Assembly (NCBI GenBank): GCA_021737205.1
Contig: JAIPEK010000082.1
Coordinates: forward strand, 1 to 8,508
Length of the DNA stretch: 8,508 bases
Source of the DNA: Desulfarculaceae bacterium
GTDB lineage: Bacteria; Desulfobacterota; Desulfobacteria; Desulfobacterales; Desulfobacteraceae
Direction of reading: 5' to 3'
Below are positions 6,168 through 8,508 of this stretch, in pieces; position 1 is the stretch's first letter, and each line of letters begins with the position of its first letter. The translations under genes and the position numbers were made by a program. The notes under the pieces are model-generated. The model did not search any database and was not told the DNA's origin. It saw only the letters and a list, made by a program, of their open reading frames with translations.

Positions 6168-7676
6168 CTATATTTCCATGTCTTTGAAAAAATCATCCTC
6201 GTTTTCCTGCTCCATGTCGTTAAAGAAGTTTTCCTTTGGACCTGATGCCTCTTTTTCATCGGTTTTGGCGGACATCATTTTGTTGATGGTCTCTTTGAGC
6301 TTTGATTCGGAATCCAGCAAAAACTGCCCTGATGTGACGACCCGTTCGCCCGGGGCGAGCCCTGACAGCACGTGGATTTTTTCATTGTCCAGGTTCACGC
6401 CCAACGTCACTTCCCTGGGAGTGAACTTCCCTTTGCCGTTGGATACGAACACCAGGTCGGAGTCGCCGGACCGGATCACGGATTCGGCCGGAATCATCAG
6501 CCCCTCCTTGCCGCCGGTGGTCCGGATCCGTATGTTGGCGTACATGTCCGGCTTGAGAGCAAGCTTTGGGTTGTCGAACTCCAGCCGGACCACCACATCC
6601 CGGGTCTTTTTCTGAAGATACGGGTACACATACGAGACTTTGCCGGTAAAAACGGTGCCGGGGCTGTACGGAAGTGTCATCCGAGCCTCCTGTCCTTTTC
6701 TGAAACGGTCCATTTCATATTCGTACACGTGGGCTTCCACCCATACCTTGGAAAGATCCGACAGGGTGAATACCTTGGTTCCGGCGTTTACATAAGCTCC
6801 TTCAACCACGTTTTTCTCCGTGATAATGCCGGTGAACGGGGAGCGGATCGTAAGGGTTTTTTTTACTGTGCCTGATTCGATGATACCCTCCAGTTCTCTC
6901 TTGCCGATCCCGAAATTTAAAAGTCTCTGCCTTGCAGACTCGAACATCTCGGTGTTGATATCCGATTTCTTCCGGGAAAGGCTTTTGTGCGCGGAAAGGT
7001 ACTCTTCCTGGGCCGCGAAAAGTTCAGGGGAATAGATTTCAAACAACGGTTCATCCTTTTTGACCTGCCTGCCTTTGTAGTCTGCATGGAGTTTTTCGAT
7101 CCAGCCGTCGAATTTCAGGTTGATTTCCGCGGTCCTGGTTTCATTCCAGGTGATATGGCCGTATGTCCTTACAGTACTTACCAGGGGACCCCTGGCTGCT
7201 TTTTCGGTCCTGATGCCCATGTTCTGTTCAGTAACCGGGTCGATGGAGATATTGACACCGTTGATCACCTGATCTTCGTATACCGGTACGGGATCCTTGT
7301 CCCCGGTGTATTGCTCCGGTGTTTTATACGTTCTCTCCGGGTTGTCCGGGTCCTGCCAGAAGGCAATCCGTCTTTCCTGTTCAGCAAAATCGTTTTCACC
7401 GCCCTGATCCCGGACCGGTGTCAATTCCATGTTGCAGATCGGGCAGAGCCCCGGCTCTTCGGTAATGATCCGGGGGTGCATCCCGCAGGTCCAAAGCTCG
7501 GTTTTATTTTCATGGTCATGCGATCCCGGATCTTCAAGCACGCTGTCTGTCTGTTTTGCCGGGCCTCTGGTGGAGCTTGTCGTGTTCAAAGTGAAAATCA
7601 GGGTTACGCAGATGCTGATTATGACACAAAGGGCCAGGGTCCTTATGGAAAATGTTTTGCCGTTTTCGAGTTTCAT
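6168..7676 (-). CDS. cusB: CusB-type periplasmic adaptor with N-terminal heavy-metal-binding domain
   Basis: Membrane-fusion protein linking the RND pump to the outer-membrane channel; 502 aa against about 407 in E. coli CusB. An uncleaved-looking membrane anchor spans 11-31. A heavy-metal-binding domain follows at 62-88, with WTCGMHP and CPICNM (C64, M66, H67, C78, C81, M83). Residues 103-135 correspond to the CusB N-terminal copper region, but the E. coli methionines M49, M64 and M66 appear as D111, G125 and K127. Then come the first lipoyl half (189-219, FDGWIEKL...GRQV), the alpha-hairpin (about 220-272), the second lipoyl half (277-305, RSPFTGIITEKNVVEG), the beta-barrel (about 312-385) and the membrane-proximal domain (about 386-465). 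The last 21 residues are acidic and hold FFNDME and FFKDME. The ATG overlaps the upstream TolC-like stop (ATGA), implying translational coupling; AGGA lies nine bases upstream. Substrate specificity follows from the CusA partner. Confidence 0.94.
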   Translation of the reverse strand: MKLENGKTFSIRTLALCVIISICVTLIFTLNTTSSTRGPAKQTDSVLEDPGSHDHENKTELWTCGMHPRIITEEPGLCPICNMELTPVRDQGGENDFAEQERRIAFWQDPDNPERTYKTPEQYTGDKDPVPVYEDQVINGVNISIDPVTEQNMGIRTEKAARGPLVSTVRTYGHITWNETRTAEINLKFDGWIEKLHADYKGRQVKKDEPLFEIYSPELFAAQEEYLSAHKSLSRKKSDINTEMFESARQRLLNFGIGKRELEGIIESGTVKKTLTIRSPFTGIITEKNVVEGAYVNAGTKVFTLSDLSKVWVEAHVYEYEMDRFRKGQEARMTLPYSPGTVFTGKVSYVYPYLQKKTRDVVVRLEFDNPKLALKPDMYANIRIRTTGGKEGLMIPAESVIRSGDSDLVFVSNGKGKFTPREVTLGVNLDNEKIHVLSGLAPGERVVTSGQFLLDSESKLKETINKMMSAKTDEKEASGPKENFFNDMEQENEDDFFKDMEI

Positions 7677-8508
7677 TGTGTACCATCCTGTTTATTCGGG
7701 GTTTCAATCTGTTCATCCAACGCTGCGCTTATGTTATCAACGCCCGCTATCCGTTTTATCTTTGCCCTTGTCCTGCCTATGGCGCTTACTTTTTCCGCAT
7801 ACGCGAGGTTGACATCGAGCCATGTGGTGTAAGAGCCGATGACATCGGCAAACGTGATTCTGCCCGCCTCATACCCCTTTTTGGATACCGTGAGGGCCGA
7901 CTTTGAAAGATCGATCACCCGGTTTTCATACAGATTCTTCTCTCTTACCGCTTTGTCGAATTCAAACCAGGCGTTTTTCAAAAGCTTGGACGTGTCAGAG
8001 GTTTCCTGTGCCAGTTTTTCTTGAAGGGCGTGGATGTTTTTTTCCGTCTGCCTCAGCCACCCGCTCTCCACACCGGAGAACGGTTTTTCCGGAAGGCCGT
8101 ATCCCCTGGAAGCCAGGGTTTTTTCACTGAACGTGTTTTGGACGGCCCCGTATGTGACCTGGTTGACGGCCCGGTCCTCGTAAACGGAAAGATTCAGGTT
8201 GAAATCCGGGAGTTTCATCTTTTTGCCCATGGCTACCATATACGTCATCCGGTCGATCCGGGTCTTGAGTCGGACAAGTTCCTGCCGCCTCTGCCGTGCA
8301 AGAGGGTCGAGTTCACTGAAGGCGGGCAGCCTCTGAACAGGTTTCGAAAGCCTGACGGCTCCGGCAGGCGAGGAGGGCGGCAGGTCCAGGACGGAAAAAA
8401 GGTCCGTTTGGATGGCATCTCGCCTGTTTTCAAGGGTGATCATTTTTTCCTTGAGCACTTCAAGGCGGATATCGATTTTGATGACATCCTGGAAATCGGT
8501 TTTGCCGG
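7673..8508 (-). CDS. TolC-family outer-membrane efflux channel, C-terminal part (5' truncated at window edge)
   Basis: The frame runs open to the right edge, so the start and signal peptide lie outside the window; the visible part is 277 aa ending in TGA at 7673-7675. The GTG at 8458 is inside the frame and not a likely start. It belongs to the OEP family. The visible N-terminal portion (DFQDVIKIDIRLEVLKEKMITLENRRDAIQ region) is the long helix closing the first OEP repeat. The second repeat begins near the LPDFNLNLSVYE beta segment. It ends with the coiled helices containing KKGYEAGRITFADVIGSYTT and LAYAEKVSAIGRTRAKIKRIAGV, the usual G-x4-D...A.Y.....L...G pattern. It would trimerise as the exit duct for the CusBA pump. 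It overlaps cusB by four bases. A CusC-equivalent role is inferred from position; sequence alone shows only the TolC superfamily. Confidence 0.92.
   Translation of the reverse strand, partial: GKTDFQDVIKIDIRLEVLKEKMITLENRRDAIQTDLFSVLDLPPSSPAGAVRLSKPVQRLPAFSELDPLARQRRQELVRLKTRIDRMTYMVAMGKKMKLPDFNLNLSVYEDRAVNQVTYGAVQNTFSEKTLASRGYGLPEKPFSGVESGWLRQTEKNIHALQEKLAQETSDTSKLLKNAWFEFDKAVREKNLYENRVIDLSKSALTVSKKGYEAGRITFADVIGSYTTWLDVNLAYAEKVSAIGRTRAKIKRIAGVDNISAALDEQIETPNKQDGTQ

Noticed and set aside
4846..6615. Several overlapping plus-strand frames of 130-206 codons opposite cusA and cusB
   Set aside because: They have low-complexity composition typical of antisense shadows, no ribosome binding sites and no recognisable motifs, while the minus strand encodes intact conserved proteins.
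6987..7832. A 281-codon plus-strand frame
   Set aside because: It is antisense to cusB and crosses into the tolC-like gene, with no family resemblance.

Overview
This window most resembles a mid-GC Gram-negative from the Desulfobacterota (deltaproteobacterial, Desulfobacterales-like). I infer this from protein style: a DUF6125-type tail rich in paired cysteines, a CusB with an N-terminal heavy-metal-binding domain, and a Met-rich YtkA/FixH-like protein attached to a CusBA operon. No rRNA or marker gene is present, so the placement is an inference.

Layout. Bases 2-340 (+) are the 3' end of a DUF6125 / ATC-hydrolase-like gene. It converges, across an 18-bp gap, on a UMF1-type MFS transporter (359-1612, minus; a start at 1654 is also possible). 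Bases 1613-2046 hold no gene but contain a 150-bp nested palindrome and a GC-rich hairpin. Bases 2047-8508 (all minus) are one operon, read from the right edge: an outer-membrane TolC-type channel (5' end outside the window), a CusB-type periplasmic adaptor, a CusA-type HME-RND pump, and a secreted methionine-rich YtkA/FixH-like protein. The first two genes overlap by ATGA, the next gap is 27 bp, and the last gap is 107 bp and carries two stem-loops.

How the genes work together. CusA, CusB and the TolC-like channel form a tripartite pump spanning the cell envelope. The pump keeps the three methionines (M625, M675, M786) and the proton-relay residues (D405, E1053, K1096) that in E. coli CusA define Cu(I)/Ag(I) export, so monovalent copper or silver is the best substrate prediction. 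The Met-rich secreted protein sits where E. coli has CusF and may deliver metal to the pump. CusB carries an intact Cys/Met/His metal-binding domain at its N terminus but has lost all three methionines of the classical CusB copper site.

The less ordinary features are: a CusA 122 residues longer than E. coli CusA, with two extra hydrophobic helices between TM6 and TM7 and a 62-residue periplasmic insert containing a duplicated 36-residue unit; the altered metal-site arrangement of CusB and its repeated acidic FFxDME tail; the Met-ladder in the FixH-like protein; and the 150-bp palindromic element. I found no phage, transposase, CRISPR or RNA gene, and no clearly new multi-gene system.
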